DNA of 64,000 bases from Cristatella mucedo (GCA_009760855.2 WPIO01000023.1:123501-187500), one strand, 5' to 3'. Numbered from the stretch's first letter, positions 1 to 59,284 are shown. Notes: generated by a model from the sequence alone, not told the origin. Made by a program: numbers and translations.

Positions 1-322
1 GGTCTGCCGCTCGATTGATGTGTTGAATGAAACACCCTGCAGGTCACCGGAGGGCGAGGGCAGGTCAGGCCCGAGCTTCGCGCGAAGGTTTATCGGGGCT
101 GGCCAAGTACTCCACCCATAAGACGGGATCGGTGGCGACGGCTTACTATTTACGGCAGACGCTTCTTTAGTTTGGCAGTCCCGCAGTAGAACTTACCCAG
201 TACGTTAACGGTTGCCGCCCACAAAGGCCTTCGAGTCGTACGGCGCCTGTGGGCTTGCTGACGCTTTGGTCCCGCGCCGCCATCATCCTCCGCGGAGTCT
301 TCATCGCCTCCTTTGGGGGATA
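1..322. other. Sequence upstream of candidate gene A exon 1
   Basis: Locally CpG-rich around 230-300. No TATA box or clear repeat was recognised. It could contain the gene A promoter if exon 1 is correct. Confidence 0.3.
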
Positions 323-19672
<19,350 letters not shown>

Positions 19673-21240
19673 CTAGCCGATGCCGTCGCTCGCTAAGGGT
19701 TCTCTGTATTGCTACTAAGGCTATTGTGTTCGGTTTCTTGTCTAACAAAACGCGGGGTCTTCGTGAACTCGTTTCGCGGACTGCTCGAGCCTGCTTCGCT
19801 AAAGATGGCGGCATCGTCGTCGCCCAATTTCTGTAATGCCTTGTAATATTCGGTTAAAAGTCAGTTCTGGTTCAGACAGCTATAGAAAAGGTGCACAGTC
19901 AATTCCGTGCACAGTACAGTAGGAGACAGCGCGTGAAATGTGGTTAATCCTGCCGCTGCAGCTGCTCCATGCGAGGTCAGCCCCATTCATAAGGCTAGGC
20001 CCCAGCCGCACTGACCAGTTTTGCTTACAGAATTAAATACGACATAATTGCGTGCGGACAGCAATGACTTTTTCTGGTTAGTACCAGCCACCGTCGCCCC
20101 CCCCCCCAACCCGGTGCTAGCCTAAAAGTCGTCCCTGCACCGACACCGACCGACCGCCTCTTCCGGTGGTAAATCGGCTCATTGAGTACCCTCACTGAGC
20201 CAGCCTCCCCCGAGACGGAGCCCACTCGACGGAGTCAAGGGAAGACGTACCGAAAGTGCGTCCACTCTCCAACGGAGGTAGAGCGGCCAACCATTCTTGA
20301 TATCAAGTGCTCGGTGTGTCGCTTTCATCACAGCAGTATCAGGATATCTCCGTTTCCACGCGTCGGCGTTTCTACCCCTATCCTAAGAAAAAATGTGTAG
20401 TTTGTCCGTGAGTCTTTTATCTGTCAGTCCGTCGCAGTCACTGACGGCACGTTTAGAGCGAGGACGGTGCGATATTCAGAGCACTATACTACGACAGTAC
20501 AGCAACGACAAGCGTCAAAAACCGGAGGGAGATATTCGCAAGTTTGCATTTGTAGCTGCAAAATTCACTAGCATAATTGAAATTGAACTGCTGCAAATTC
20601 GTAAGACTGTGAATTTCAAAAGACTTTTCCAAATGGGCGGCGGCCTTGGCATGCGAGCAGCTTGCGCTCTCTGCACGACGACTCCGTCCAAGCGGTCGCC
20701 CGATGCCGCCACGACCGGCGCTTCCCAGCGTCCGCTTAGAAGACCAGCTGAGTTGGCGCATTGGAGTGATCGACCGGAAGTCATGCTGCGCCCGCCTTTC
20801 GTCGCGATGACGAGCATCAATAGAATCTGCCCCCGCTATTCTTAATGAGTTTACACTTTATAGCTAACATAGATTCAGAGATGGTCAGCTCGTTCTTTCT
20901 TAGCGTGCAAAAACTCAATACTGATTTGCTACCAGGCGCTGAAGGATAAATATCACGACAGTAGATTAATGTTCACCTCACCAGTAGCGTAGATCAGTTG
21001 AAACTCAGGCCCTCCTTTAAAAAGCGACGTTTCCTTGTTTTTTACATGCGGAAGCTACTTACGGTACACTAGTAAGAAAAGGAAGCCTTTTGAGTAAATT
21101 GGCAGACTAAAACTCCACAAAGTAGCTATACAAACTACATCAATGGTGAACACATTTTCTCCGTATTATGTAAGTCTGATTGACTAAGTGTCAGTGGTGC
21201 ACGCATCACGCATGTAGAAGAGCGTACAGTTGGAGCACGT
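19673..21240. other. Downstream of gene A, unassigned
   Basis: Holds the possible gene A 3' UTR and a GC-rich stretch (20100-20850) with ORFs open on both strands, one of 150 codons (20393-20845). No motif, splice pair or homology to the gene family was recognised. Confidence 0.45.
20032..20037 (+). promoter_or_regulatory. Possible gene A polyadenylation hexamer (ATTAAA)
   Basis: ATTAAA lies 360 bases after the gene A stop codon. No AATAAA was seen between the stop and this point. Only the motif supports it. Confidence 0.25.
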
Positions 21241-21244
21241 TTTC

Positions 21245-21359
<115 letters not shown>

Positions 21360-22151
21360 TCGGTGATGCTAATATTGGTACACCCCGGACTTAACAATAC
21401 GTAAAAACGGGCTAAAAACTCATATACTGCTCACAGAATTTTCTCCGCCTACATTAATTGGTCTGTGCGTGTTTGTTCGTGCTAAAATCGTGCAGTTTTA
21501 TAAATTTATCAAGCCCTTGCGAATCAATGTCAAAATTTCCCTCTATTGAGCTTTCGTATCTCCAATCCTCAATATTAGCCGCGGCAATTGGTGCATACTA
21601 CGCACGATGAGTCGGCCATTATATTTTACGCACTTACTAGGTGTTCATCTAAGGCACCACTAAGTTTGACTTCACAGCCGTCCTTTCATTTAATTTTATA
21701 ATATTTATTTTAACTGTGAATATCTGCACCACTTGAAAACTCCTCATGTTATCCTTGCAATATGTCTGACAGAAAAAGAAGACTCGTGCTCCGTAAAAAT
21801 GCGATTAAACCATGAACAATCCTAAGCATTTTAGGAAATGCAATTTTGTCTTAATGTATTCAATGCTAAACGTAGGCTTTTGTCTGAAAAATCTTCTAGC
21901 CACTTGAGTCGCAGCACTAACAAAAATATAAGCGGCTTAACCTTTGGCCGGGCATAGAGCTTCTACCAGGCAGATACCATATCCGCGCTTTGACTGCGAA
22001 AGTCTAAACAGCTATACTGGCTGACACTTGCGACTCCGTGCAGTTGAAAAGAAGAGGTATACCTTTGACAGCTAACTTTGCCATGCCCTCCAGCAGTTTG
22101 ATTGGTCATTCTGATCGCCTTTATTGCTAGACACCGATTAAGCTATTGGCA

Positions 22152-22290
22152 GCCCAGCTGGTTTGGTCCATCGGTTAAGGTGCTCGCCCCGACCAAGGCC
22201 TAGTTGAGGTCATGGGCTCGAGCCCAAAACGTATGTAAAGCGCCTAAATAGAGATCAAGTTCTCTTGGGGCGCTATATAAATTAATTAAT
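22152..22290 (+). mobile_element. SINE-1 copy
   Basis: CAGCTGGTTTGGTCCATCGG, GAGGTCATGGGCTCGAGCCC and GCGCCTAAATAGAGATCAAG ... GGGGCGCTATATAAATTAAT. Confidence 0.72.
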
Positions 22291-22899
22291 AAATTAATAT
22301 ATCCACTAAGTTCAAGTTTCGACGCCGCTAAAAGAAAGTTCTTCGCTGGCCCAGCTGAATCTGTGTTGGGCCTCATCTGACTCACATTCAGCTGCATATG
22401 TTCAGAAAATTAATAAATTGAGATAGATGCCATAATTTAACAGCACAGCTGTTCGCGAAATTAAGTCTGGTGCGAGAGCGTGCACCAGTTTGCAAGCTAG
22501 GAGCGGTAGAAAGTTACCAGACGCAGCAGACACCAGCTAATATTCGTCAAAAATGAGGGAAAATTCAGTGGGAAGACTGAGAAGATGACAAAATTATGTG
22601 CGGACGCATTAATGATAATGGGTCGTTTGAATAGTGCCATATGATAGCTAAATCTCTGTCCAGCAACTTTACAAATTGCTGCAAAAAAATACATAACCAA
22701 GGTTTATTAACCCGCGCGATGAACATGCTTCAAAATATTTGCAAAAATTAGACAAGTATCACGCTCAGGCCAGCATGGTAAACACACAGAACATACTCAA
22801 GACGAGCGGTTATTATGTTGTTGTAAGCGAGTAAAGCAAGCTGTTAGCCAGGCGCAAAAATCACAAAATTTATTCGACGCTTGATAGGGAGCCAGATAT

Positions 22900-22900
<1 letters not shown>

Positions 22901-22969
<69 letters not shown>
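22901..22969. repeat. (AT)n microsatellite
   Basis: AT run beside a reverse-transcriptase fragment. Confidence 0.98.
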
Positions 22970-22970
<1 letters not shown>

Positions 22971-22974
22971 ATAT

Positions 22975-23140
22975 AGGGGCAGAAGATCAGAGAGAATCGG
23001 ATTGAGGTGGCAGCTGCTCCGCTGTCGAGAGACTAGACGAGCTGCTGAGCTTAGTACCAGATGAAGTCGATCAGGAGCACGGGCCAAGTGTTCTGGAGGA
23101 AGGCAACTGCAGTAATCTGGAAGAGTTGTCACAAGGACTT
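22975..23140 (-). mobile_element. Reverse-transcriptase C-terminal fragment (CR1/L2-type)
   Basis: The minus-strand frame reads PDYCSCLPPEHLARAPDRLH then SSAARLVSRQRSS, recalling the DYCN-LLAGLP ... AARLV block of CR1/L2 reverse transcriptases. It is cut short by an (AT)n tract at 22901-22969. Confidence 0.5.
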
Positions 23141-23188
23141 AAACCCGTGAACTAGTTCGGCTATCACACTCTTTTCAACAAAGACCTT

Positions 23189-24660
23189 GGTTTATAACAA
23201 TAATAATAGTAATAATAATGCAATTGATAAAGCGCCCTCAGAGAATTCAATCTCTGTCTACGAGCTGCACATTTGCTGCAAAGATAAATGCAATTGAATG
23301 GTGACTAAAATCATGCTTGATAAACAAACAAAATGAATAAAATGGTTAGGGGTGACATGCACAGGGTCAGCATGCAAATGTGGTTAGTGGCAGCATGCAC
23401 AGTGTCAGCACGCATAAGCACATCATGGACGAATCGCAGGGACCCACTAAATGCTGTCCTAAATAGGTGTGTTTTTAAGTTCTTGTTAAATGTGGTCAGG
23501 TCAGGGGAGGTTCTGATGCAGGTCGGGAGGGAGTTCCAGGCTTTGGGAGCATACGAGCTAAATGCACGGTCTCCAAAGGATTTGAGGTTTGTACAAGGTA
23601 TTGGTAAACTGTTGGATTCCGAAAAGCAAGTGGTACTTGGCCTGGTGGGGGAGTAGATCTAAGAGATAGGCTGGAGCCAAAGAATGAAGTGACCTAAAAG
23701 TGAGCGACAAACTGTGAAGTCGATCCGTTGCTTGACTGGTAGCCAGTGCAGGTCGGCGAGAAGTGGAGTAATGTGTCAACTGCGACGCTCACGACAGACA
23801 AGCCTAGCTGCAGAGTTTTGCACCAGCTGCAATCGCCTGATCGCACGTGCCGGTAGGCCAGTAAGCAGTGAGTTGCAGAAGTCGAGACGGGATGTCACGA
23901 ATGCATGTGTAGTTTGAGTGTAGGCCGGCTCCCCTAATGAGCCTGTGATGTGGCATGGACACTGGCCGGTAACCGCTGGTGTCCAGATGGTGGATTCACC
24001 ATCAGGATCGGCCGCTGCACAGTTGTGGTCCTCGATTAATCATCGGGGTCAACCGGAGGAGTGGAAGGGAACTCTAATGTGAGAAGGGGGCGAAGGCAGT
24101 CGTGCGTCTTGCTGCTCCGTGCCTTGTACAATACACCGTTGGCGTTGTTCTGGGCCAGCATTCCGTATGCCAAACCACAGCAAGGACCAACTTGGACGTG
24201 GTATCCTTATCTAAACAAGCCCGTCTGGGTGAGGGCGCACAATGCGCTTTGTCAGAGGTGCAAACTCGTCGAGCGTGTCAGCTAGTGTCGTGTTGTATCT
24301 ATCTACCAATGATAACAGATCACAGGGAGAACTGAGCAGCAGAGGCGACGAAGATATTCTCGCACGGACAGCATCGATGTCAAGGTTCTTGAGGTTTCGC
24401 GATTCACAGGTTACTTTAGAGGAAGGAGGTGGACACACACTGTAGATTGAATGAGATCTGCATGTGGTCAGATAAGCAGGATTTGGTAATAATTGTTGAT
24501 GACAAAGTGCAGCTGTATGAGAAAATCTGGTCGAGTGTGTGACCCTTGATGTGAGTAGGGCCATGCACATGAGCCACAAGAGGCAATGGTTTCGGTTAAG
24601 TTCCTTAGCTGAAATTTGCCGACTCGACAGCGAAGGCAGTGTGTGCATCTACCGACATCC
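23189..24660 (-). mobile_element. Rearranged L2-like LINE with internal deletion and a foreign insert
   Basis: From 23189 the tail and reverse-transcriptase C-terminal region run on the minus strand to about 23915. A 270-base GC-rich insert (about 23916-24186) follows. The LINE then resumes with the complement of GACCAACTTGGACGTGG. At about 24225 this joins directly to the region before the reverse transcriptase (SRNLKNLDIDAVRARI, DLLSLVDRYNTTLADTLDEF). The catalytic region normally between these parts is missing. Non-functional. Confidence 0.7.
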
Positions 24661-24689
24661 TTTGCTCGAGTGACTCTAGGTCAATTAAT

Positions 24690-24965
24690 CTAGAGGGTGA
24701 GGTCTGCCAAGTTGAGGGTGACTCTGGGCGCGCCCATAGCTATTAGGTTGGTCTTACCGTCGTTAAGCTCCAGGATGCTAGTGCGCATCCAAGTGAGAAT
24801 GTTGTCGTCGTTGCAGGCTGAAAAAGAATTAAGCGAGTCGGATGCTGAGCAACGCTTGGAAGGGTCAAGGGCTTGGTAAAAGACTGGGTGTCGTCGGCGA
24901 AGAAACTCGGGCTGCGATCGCGTTCGGCAATGACACTGGCCAGACAGAGAGTGTGGATAATCAAA
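24690..24965 (-). mobile_element. Reverse-transcriptase fragment with FADD box
   Basis: Minus-strand frames give SFFADDTQSF, where FYADDTQLY is the normal motif, then LTWMRTSILELNDGKTNL, the equivalent of RTWMAAHFLKLN in the 46.7 kb copy. It lies upstream, in the element's sense, of the preceding LINE and may be a separate insertion. Confidence 0.6.
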
Positions 24966-25737
24966 AGAATGCGATTAGACTGAACTTCCAGCCCTATACT
25001 TTAAGGCCTCCTCGATTGACCGAAAACTGTTTGCTTCTAGACTCAGACGTCTCTCACACACACGTTGGATCTACTCTCACTGAAGTGAGATCTAACCCCG
25101 TTCAGCTAACGGTGGGTGTGCTCGTCGAGAGGCGCGAGTCCAATACAATATTGGGTCGAACTTGTCAAATGCTGCAGAGATATATGGCGCCTCCAAAGGC
25201 GGCCTGCATTGATCGGCAGTGTTAAGAAGGTCACTGTAAACCTAAAGAAGAGGCACTGCTGTGGAATTACTTGCAATATCGGCGAGCAGCGAAGCCTTGC
25301 ACACTGAAACGGAACGGCCGGAGCGGCTCAGCTGCTCATCAAAGAGCCGCGATAAGTAGCGAGAACGTCCGACAGTCTTTCCCGATAACCTGCGCCACGC
25401 GAATGCCATTTTTGAGAAATGAACTTCACAGAGTCGCCACCCCACTTCAGTGGGAGGTGGCGCGTCATTTGCGAAGTATTACCCGCCCTACTAATCGCCT
25501 CCACTGAATCACGCGCCAACAGCAGACGGCGCCTGAGCACAATCGCTCGCACACACTGCTCCCGCTGGACCCGCCTGGCATGACCTTGTTCGCCGTGACG
25601 CCAGGCTGCACGCTGGACATAAGCCGCTTATAATGTGGCTAATCTCGGCTTTATCTTGATTATGAGCGAAGGCCACCCTACCAAGGGCGTCCTTCTTACC
25701 GTACCTCGTCAGTAAAGGCGGTTAGAGAGCATCAGAA
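24966..25737. other. Sequence upstream of gene B
   Basis: GC- and CpG-richer than the flanks, with short ORFs on both strands. TTATAATG near 25630 is a possible TATA-like element. Probably holds the gene B promoter, by position only. Confidence 0.35.
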
Positions 25738-52688
<26,951 letters not shown>

Positions 52689-52699
52689 TCGTTTATCGC

Positions 52700-53820
52700 A
52701 GCTTGCCATTTGCTGAAGTTTTTTAAATACTTCCAGTAACAAAAAAGGATTGCATTATTGTCATTCAAAGGATACGCTTGTGCTACATATATTTACGGCC
52801 AGGGTAGTACTATTTGTAGATTGATGTTGTCTTCTCGACATCGAAATACTTCACTTTCCTATGCGGTGCTGGAGGCTCAGCTGTAATGCCCTCACAAGAG
52901 CAAGGCCACGCGAAACTAACAGTCCCGGCGGCAGCATCATAAGCCAGTTCGAAATAAACAGCTCCAAGTGAACCAAATACGCTTTGTTAAGTGCAATAGT
53001 ATTATCATTATTACGGTTAACTGACGTCCTGAAATTGTTGGCCTCTCGTTCTTCATGCGATTGAGTACACAATGCGGTCGTATCCCGGATGCCTTTGAAG
53101 ATTCGGCAATCTTGCAGTATCTGTCCCAATGGTATCAATTTGACCGGGTCTTCTTTGGGTTGGATAGAGTGCCGTTTTCTTCTCCCGTCCCTAGTCCGTT
53201 TCCTTCTGCCGTTTCCTTCCACCTCTCCATCTTCCAGGGCATCATTGGAGGGTGCTCACTCAGGGCAGCTGTGGTGTGATGCTGATGACGGCGAACCTGC
53301 CTGTACTCAGTAGGCTAAACTGGCATTGCATTAATTTTTATTTGCATAAACTCACTAGCCATGCTACAAGGTTCAAGCGCCTCCCTTATTCGTCAAGTGT
53401 CAGCTGAGACTAGTAACTTTACAAGCACTGTGTTTGTGCCCTAGTGCTCCGGACGAAGTTGTCCGGACAAAAAAGCCGCACATCACGTTTTTAACAGCTT
53501 TTTTTTCATTCTAGTTCTCAATGAATTATCAGGCAGTAGCGGAAGAGATTCTTTTATTGTTCTTATTGGAAGTATTGTGTAATCTACTTGGAAGGCAGCC
53601 TATATGATTTTGATGGAGTCCATCGCAATTGCAATGGCGAGTTGACGAGCTTGCATCAGATAGGTTAGCGTGTTTAACGTACCCGGGTGTTTCGAAAGCA
53701 CGTGGTTTTTACGTGGTGAAACCTGAATAGCTTTATAGGTTACTATTGGAGTGTGGTCCGGCGTTCGTAAGGCAAAATTGCCCTGCACATTGCAGGTAGT
53801 TGGGTCTGAAGCAGATCCTA
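52700..53820. other. Downstream of gene B
   Basis: Possible 3' UTR, then a TTAAGTGCAATAGTATTATC sequence (52987) that may be a decayed LINE tail. Short ORFs at 52851-53313 are unsupported. Confidence 0.4.
52953..52958 (+). promoter_or_regulatory. Possible gene B polyadenylation signal (AATAAA)
   Basis: Canonical AATAAA 265 bases after the gene B stop codon. No other canonical hexamer is nearer. Confidence 0.4.
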
Positions 53821-53827
53821 TACAAAG

Positions 53828-53987
53828 GTAAGCTGATTTAACAGCCTCAGTTATGTAGCAACAAAGGAGCCTTCACGGCTATCTTCACTGCTTGCAGTGG
53901 TCAATAATTTATTGTCCAATGCAGGACTTGAACCCACGAGTCGGGTCGTGAAGAGCGAGCATCCTACTCCTGGGCCAAGACCCGTGG
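53828..53987 (-). mobile_element. SINE-2-like copy, inverted
   Basis: Plus strand TAAGCTGATTTAACAGCCTC, GGAGCCTTCACGGCTATCTT, CAGGACTTGAACCCACGAGT and TCCTACTCCTGGGCCAAGAC. Confidence 0.62.
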
Positions 53988-54459
53988 AGGGCTTGATATA
54001 GCGTACCTACATTTTGGGGGAATTCGTCAGGACGCTTATGATAAGCTTCACTCAAGCAAATTATTTAAAGCGAGTTAAAATAAGTAGTGTCTTAACCAAT
54101 TCCCAATTATAGGGCTGCAGAAGACCTTTAGTATCTATCACTTCCCCAGCAGCTTGCAAAGGGCAATGAAAAATTGTTTCAGGACTGCAAACCACAACCT
54201 GGATAAGAACATGTACTGTTGACCTAAGATCAGAGCTGCTTCTCCGTAGGAGACACACCAACATTAACACGTGAGAGGCTACGCCTATTTAAGTTGGTAG
54301 AAGTCTGCAGATCTCACGGCTAATGCTGTCAAGATTTTAGTTCCCCATAGTATTAATGCTTGCGTAAATAAACTTGAGCGTACGATAATGCATTGAGCCG
54401 ATGAGTTAATTAGACGAGTCCCGACATTAAGTTAAGCAAAGCAGTTCCCGTATAGCATG

Positions 54460-54775
54460 GCGTATGCATTCATATTTGCCTTTAGTTCCCATGCTCCCAA
54501 AGCCTGGAAATTACTACCGACGCACATCACAACGTTTCTCAACATGACAACATTTGAAAAGAAGCTAAAAAAGCAACTTTTTATTACAGCATTTGGTGGG
54601 TCTTTGCGATTCGTCTTTCGTGTGCAAGTACCTGCTTACACTGTGCCTGCTGCTTGCGGATGCTACCACCAATCATTTGGTTATGTTTTTTTTACAGCAT
54701 CTGTAAAGTTCTAGAAAAAGATTTAGCTCTCTTAGGGTGCTATAAAAACTTATTATTAGTATTACTATCATTATT
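54460..54775 (+). mobile_element. L2-like LINE 3' end, strongly decayed
   Basis: The frame FSSHAPKAWKLLPTHITTFL matches FSSYAPKAWNSLPT of other copies. It is followed by AGCATTTGGTGGGTCTTTGC and a tail TTATTATTAGTATTACTATC. Confidence 0.7.
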
Positions 54776-54779
54776 ATTT

Positions 54780-57700
54780 GTATCCCATGTAAACAGCCAC
54801 AATTCGTTTCGTTGATTGAAGCCACCGACACTCGACTCTCTTAAATTTTTCCTAGGCGATCCACAAATTCCGCATCAAGATAAACAATCTCCTAAAAATG
54901 ACAGCAGTTTCTTAGTACTGCTTGGAGAAAGTTGAAAAAGTATTATTATTATAAAAATTGCTGTTGAGGTTTTGTGATAAGTCATACGCGGCATAAAGAG
55001 ATGCTGACAGATTATAATGCTTAGAAATAAATGGCCGCAATAACACCGACTGATGAGATTCTCGAATACTTGCAATCCATGCACATCCACCACTCACTCC
55101 ACGAACAAAAGACTTGTGATTTCCACAGCCTGTATCACAGTCAGTGTGGACCGTTACATGAGAACGCGAATGCCCAATTGCATGCCATTTTGAAGATAAA
55201 GCCATATCACTATTTTCTATAATTTGAAACCAAAATCGCAGTTACCGAACGCTTATTATGGAAACGGCAGCTGTATCGCAGTTCAATTATGTAAGGATGC
55301 TGGCTGGCCCCGGCCATCAGAGGACATAGCGTGAGCATGCAGCATGCACAAGCGCAATCGCATGACATTTGGTGGCTAAACTTGGAGTATCGTTTTCTAA
55401 ATTTTTCAATCAAAGCCACAGTTGCACGAAGGATTTTGTGAAAATAGCAGCTTCATTGCAATTCGAATGTTTCGGGCAGCCATTTAGACCGGATGGTGTG
55501 GAATCCAAAACCGAAGTTTTCTAATGTTTATTGTGGAAATTGCGGCTGTATCGCAGTGCACTGCCGTTTGTGGCTGTGCATCCTGTTCTTCCCGGAACTT
55601 CAAGAGTATTACAACAGACCGAGTATTACACGACTTTGGCTTTCATGTGGCCTAACCGTAGGTTATGACTATGATTATGATTATGACAAGCTGCTCCGAG
55701 CAATCATAATTGAGGTACCACAACTAATACATCAAGGGCCATAGTCAAGCTGATGCAGAACACTAGCATTTTAGTAGCTTGGCTAAAGGCAGAGCTTCGC
55801 CATAAGCAGAGGGCATGGCTACCAGTTTCGGAGCCAGTATTTTCATCTTTCGGCAAGACCTGCAAATGTTTTATATTGGGGGCCAGACCTGCAAGATTTT
55901 CAGGTAGGCGAAGCTAGACGCGAAATGTATGACAAACTAATGCAAAAATTCACAGTTTTTTGGAGACGAACTCGGTGGTTGCTCATCTAGCGGAAATAGG
56001 AAGTACTTTTGCCGTTGGTGGTCGGGGCGTAGGAACAGCGAGCGGCCCAAATCGCTGCCGCCGCGGCCCCCTCGCCACCCCCAGCTGCAAACAGCGACAA
56101 ACGCTTCCCTGACTCTTGGCTCTGCCACTGATGCTTACCCTATATACAAACCACAACTCAAGTCACCACCCGTTGCTCTTAATAGAGGCAATGGCTCGCC
56201 GTACGGGTTGAACCTTAAACTTCACCTTCAGCTCCCTTTCCCACGCAGGGCACAGGCCAATTGGTTTTGATGGCCTTAGGGAATTTTGTCTTCAGCATCA
56301 CCTCGACCAACATGTGCAGCCCAATAGTCACGTATGCTGAATGCACATGTATGATTTGATTAAACATCAAATCGGGATGAGAATGCAGTAGAAAGCCTGT
56401 CAGAGGAATCAATTTGACAGGGGCAATATAAAAGTTTCGATCCGGCTGACTTAACCGCCTCATTTGTATAGCAGTAGACACGAGAGCCATAGCAGCTTTC
56501 ACACACCTACAGTAGGCAACGAAGGAATGTCTCATGCTGAACTCAAAATGTAAGAACTGAGGCGTGATGTGTGACCGCCTTGGACTATCTTAAGACTGTG
56601 CCCAGAATTGAGCCGGTAAGGAGTCACGCCTAACAAGGAGTCACATCTTGCCCTTGCATGGCGCTGCTTATCATGACCGGGCTGAATTAGTGTATCGATG
56701 ACCAGGCGAACCTTTGTAGCACGGCTCTATGCCAAGACTGAGCGGATTTCCTTCTTTGGTGCAGCTACTACGTTCAGGTTGCCTGTCGAGACGACCAGGG
56801 CTCAAAAAGTGTGTCAGGATAGACTTATGCAATGGTTCCATCTAATCCAGTTGCTGCTTCTGGGTGCAAGCTGCAGCACGGATGCTGTTGTATGAGAATT
56901 CAGGCTGCAGTGCCAGCAGCTAGTCATGTAAACCGGTCACGAAGCTCACGTGGTAGGCAGCCTGAATGCAGGTATCTGTCCACATATAGGGCAGCACCTT
57001 GGACTCCCAGAACGGCCCAGATATGGTTGCTGTATACCCCTGCAGAATGTAACATCGAGGTGGCAGGTGGCTGGGGCTGTGGAGTGGTGACAAAGCCCTG
57101 GCTTCGTTAGCTGATATCTGCCAAAGACAAATTGGGTCATCACTGCACCTCTGCAGCTGAGGTGTGGCGTCCCTGCAGACAACTGACTCCTGACCGGTCC
57201 TTGCCCAAGTCACTGGTGCAACCGATAAGGTAGCTCTGCAAGCTTGACAACGCGGCCTGCTTTTTCCAGCCACCCAAGCAAGTGTCGCTCTAGCCGATAC
57301 CCTGGTAGACTCCTGCATAGTCTGGAGAGCTGGAGAGCTCGGTTAATGTTCAGGCACAGAATGGCCGCCGAGCCAGCGTCACGTGGCCTTTTCTCCTTTT
57401 TGGCTGCAGCTGCACCGACGGAGCTCAGCAGCAGCATAAGTGGCTCGTAGCATCGACCGTAAGCGCCGAGGTGAGAGCCAGCCTGCTTCGACTACCGCTG
57501 AGATGGGGAGGGGGCATCTTAGATGGTGGATGGGGCAGAATACTCCTCTGCCTCCTGGTCTCGTGCTGTGTGTCAAAAGTTGAGAGCAGCTGAGATGCTT
57601 TGTTTTTCACGTGGAGTCGTGTGCTGCCCCAATGTAGGCATCGTCCTTGGGGTGGAGAAAGAAGGAGACCTTACGGAGCTGTGAACAATGGTTACCTGTA

Positions 57701-58260
57701 TCGTTTTTTAACAGATAAGCAATGGATAACCAATGAAACTGAAGGCACACCAAAAAGGTCCGAATGCCGTCAAGGGCCTCCTGCAAGCCGATAACTGCAA
57801 ATCCAATGATCAAAAAACAAAGATGCTAAGCTTCGAACACATGCAGTTGCCATGAGTACAAAAATCTATTTAATTGGCTGCCACTGCGATAGACCAGAGC
57901 GCCATTGATGTGACTCTGTTTGCCCGAGATCTTCTCAATTCTAAGAGGCAGGCCGATCATTTTTAATGCAACTGGATGTAGGACAGTGAGAGATCTGTGA
58001 TAACAGCCTTGAAAAAAAACGATTGGAGGTGAAAATGCAGCCATTCTAAAGTCAGCCGAATTCATATTTCACATGTGATATTTGGCGAAGTTGGATAAAA
58101 GGAAGATTAAGACAGTGCTTTGCTTTGGTCAGCCTCTAGTGGAGTTGGGTTCAAATCGATAGTCCAAAAATAATTTCCCACCTAATTTGTCTGACAGCCT
58201 GCCGGAAGACTTGTTTTGTGTCACACAAACTCAATCGGCACGGTGTGACAAATACCAACT
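54780..58260. other. Unassigned intergenic stretch
   Basis: Includes a GC-richer zone (56560-57560) with overlapping ORFs on both strands, up to 132 codons. No domain or splice structure was recognised. A degenerate transposon is possible. Confidence 0.4.
56442..56505 (-). mobile_element. SINE-2 tail fragment, inverted
   Basis: CGGCTGACTTAACCGCCTCA, TTTGTATAGCAGTAGACACG and AGAGCCATAGCAGCTTTCAC match the inverted end of SINE-2. Confidence 0.45.
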
Positions 58261-58265
58261 TTCGA

Positions 58266-58270
58266 GTCAC

Positions 58271-58305
<35 letters not shown>

Positions 58306-58505
58306 TTACTACATTTATTATAGTGCCCTCAGAGAACGTGATTTCTTTCTAGGCACTTTATTTAATTTGCTGCAAAAAAGCATGATCGAATGGTTAGCGG
58401 TAGCATCCTCAATGGCAGCATGCATGACATGTTTAGATGGGACATGCACTGGGTCAGCACGAATAAGCACACAAACACGAGTCACGTGGACCCACTAAAT
58501 GCAGT
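58266..58505 (-). mobile_element. L2-like LINE tail, inverted, with long (TAA)n
   Basis: (AAT)n at 58270-58305, then AGTGCCCTCAGAGAACGTGA, TTTGCTGCAAAAAAG and GTGGACCCACTAAATGCAGT, the inverse of the L2 3' end. Confidence 0.7.
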
Positions 58506-58703
58506 GGGCCGAGCCGGTTCAAGCCACTTCGCAGAAAGCACTGCTTTCCCACTACAGTTTACTCGGTGGATAGACCAGTGTGCAATGGATCTGAGGGTGC
58601 CCCTTTTCTTCTCGTCAATTACACTTGTCAGCAAATGTAGTTAAGACAGATATATCATGAGCGAAAATTACTCGATTCATTACGGAGCTGTGACTTCAAT
58701 AAA

Positions 58704-58793
58704 TCATCGGGCACACACGAGCTTGAGTAAAAGCATCGGGCACACACGAGCATGCATTTAAGTATCAAGCACACGAGAGCACGAGTCAAAGTA
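58704..58793. repeat. Three tandem copies of an about 30-base unit
   Basis: CATCGGGCACACACGAGC starts copies 1 and 2; a diverged TCAAGCACACGAGAGCACGA starts copy 3. Confidence 0.8.
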
Positions 58794-59284
58794 TTGATTA
58801 CGCACTGAAAAACCACCTCCTCTCGGAGTGAATTTCAAAAACCAATCAGGACTCAAAAACAGCCGGGCTAGCCGCTTTGTTTGCATAGGAAATTATTCCC
58901 CTTGTTCTATGCTGAGAAGTTTACTCGGGCTCGCCACGTTGATTGCAAGTTAGACTTTGCTTGCTCCCAGGACACTCACGAGGGTAAGAATGGCTTACGT
59001 GGTACCCTGGGGTAGTGCAAAAAGGTTGGCTTGCATGTACCCGATCAGCTACAGTTAGGATGCTCAGCATTAGGTGACAAGTGAGTAGTGGCCGGAGGTT
59101 TGGTCTTGCCGGTGCACCAAAGGGTGCATGCTGGCAAATCTTGACAAAATGACTGAAATGATACTAGACCCTAAAGTAACGTGTGCCGAGCCGGCCCGAC
59201 AGTAAAGCTGCTACTACTGCTACCACATGAGCACACGTGGGTGCCACTGTTGATGATAATTAGATATTTGCACAGCACTCTATG

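Noticed and set aside
20393-20845. 150-codon plus-strand ORF, with minus-strand ORFs over the same bases
   Set aside because: Open in several frames because of GC-rich composition; no recognisable domain. Kept only as an unassigned region.
56920-57318. 132-codon minus-strand ORF in a GC-rich zone
   Set aside because: Overlapping ORFs on both strands and no recognisable motif; may be a decayed mobile element but cannot be supported.
58704-58793. CRISPR-like direct repeats
   Set aside because: Three adjoining, diverging 30-base units without spacers in animal DNA: a minisatellite.
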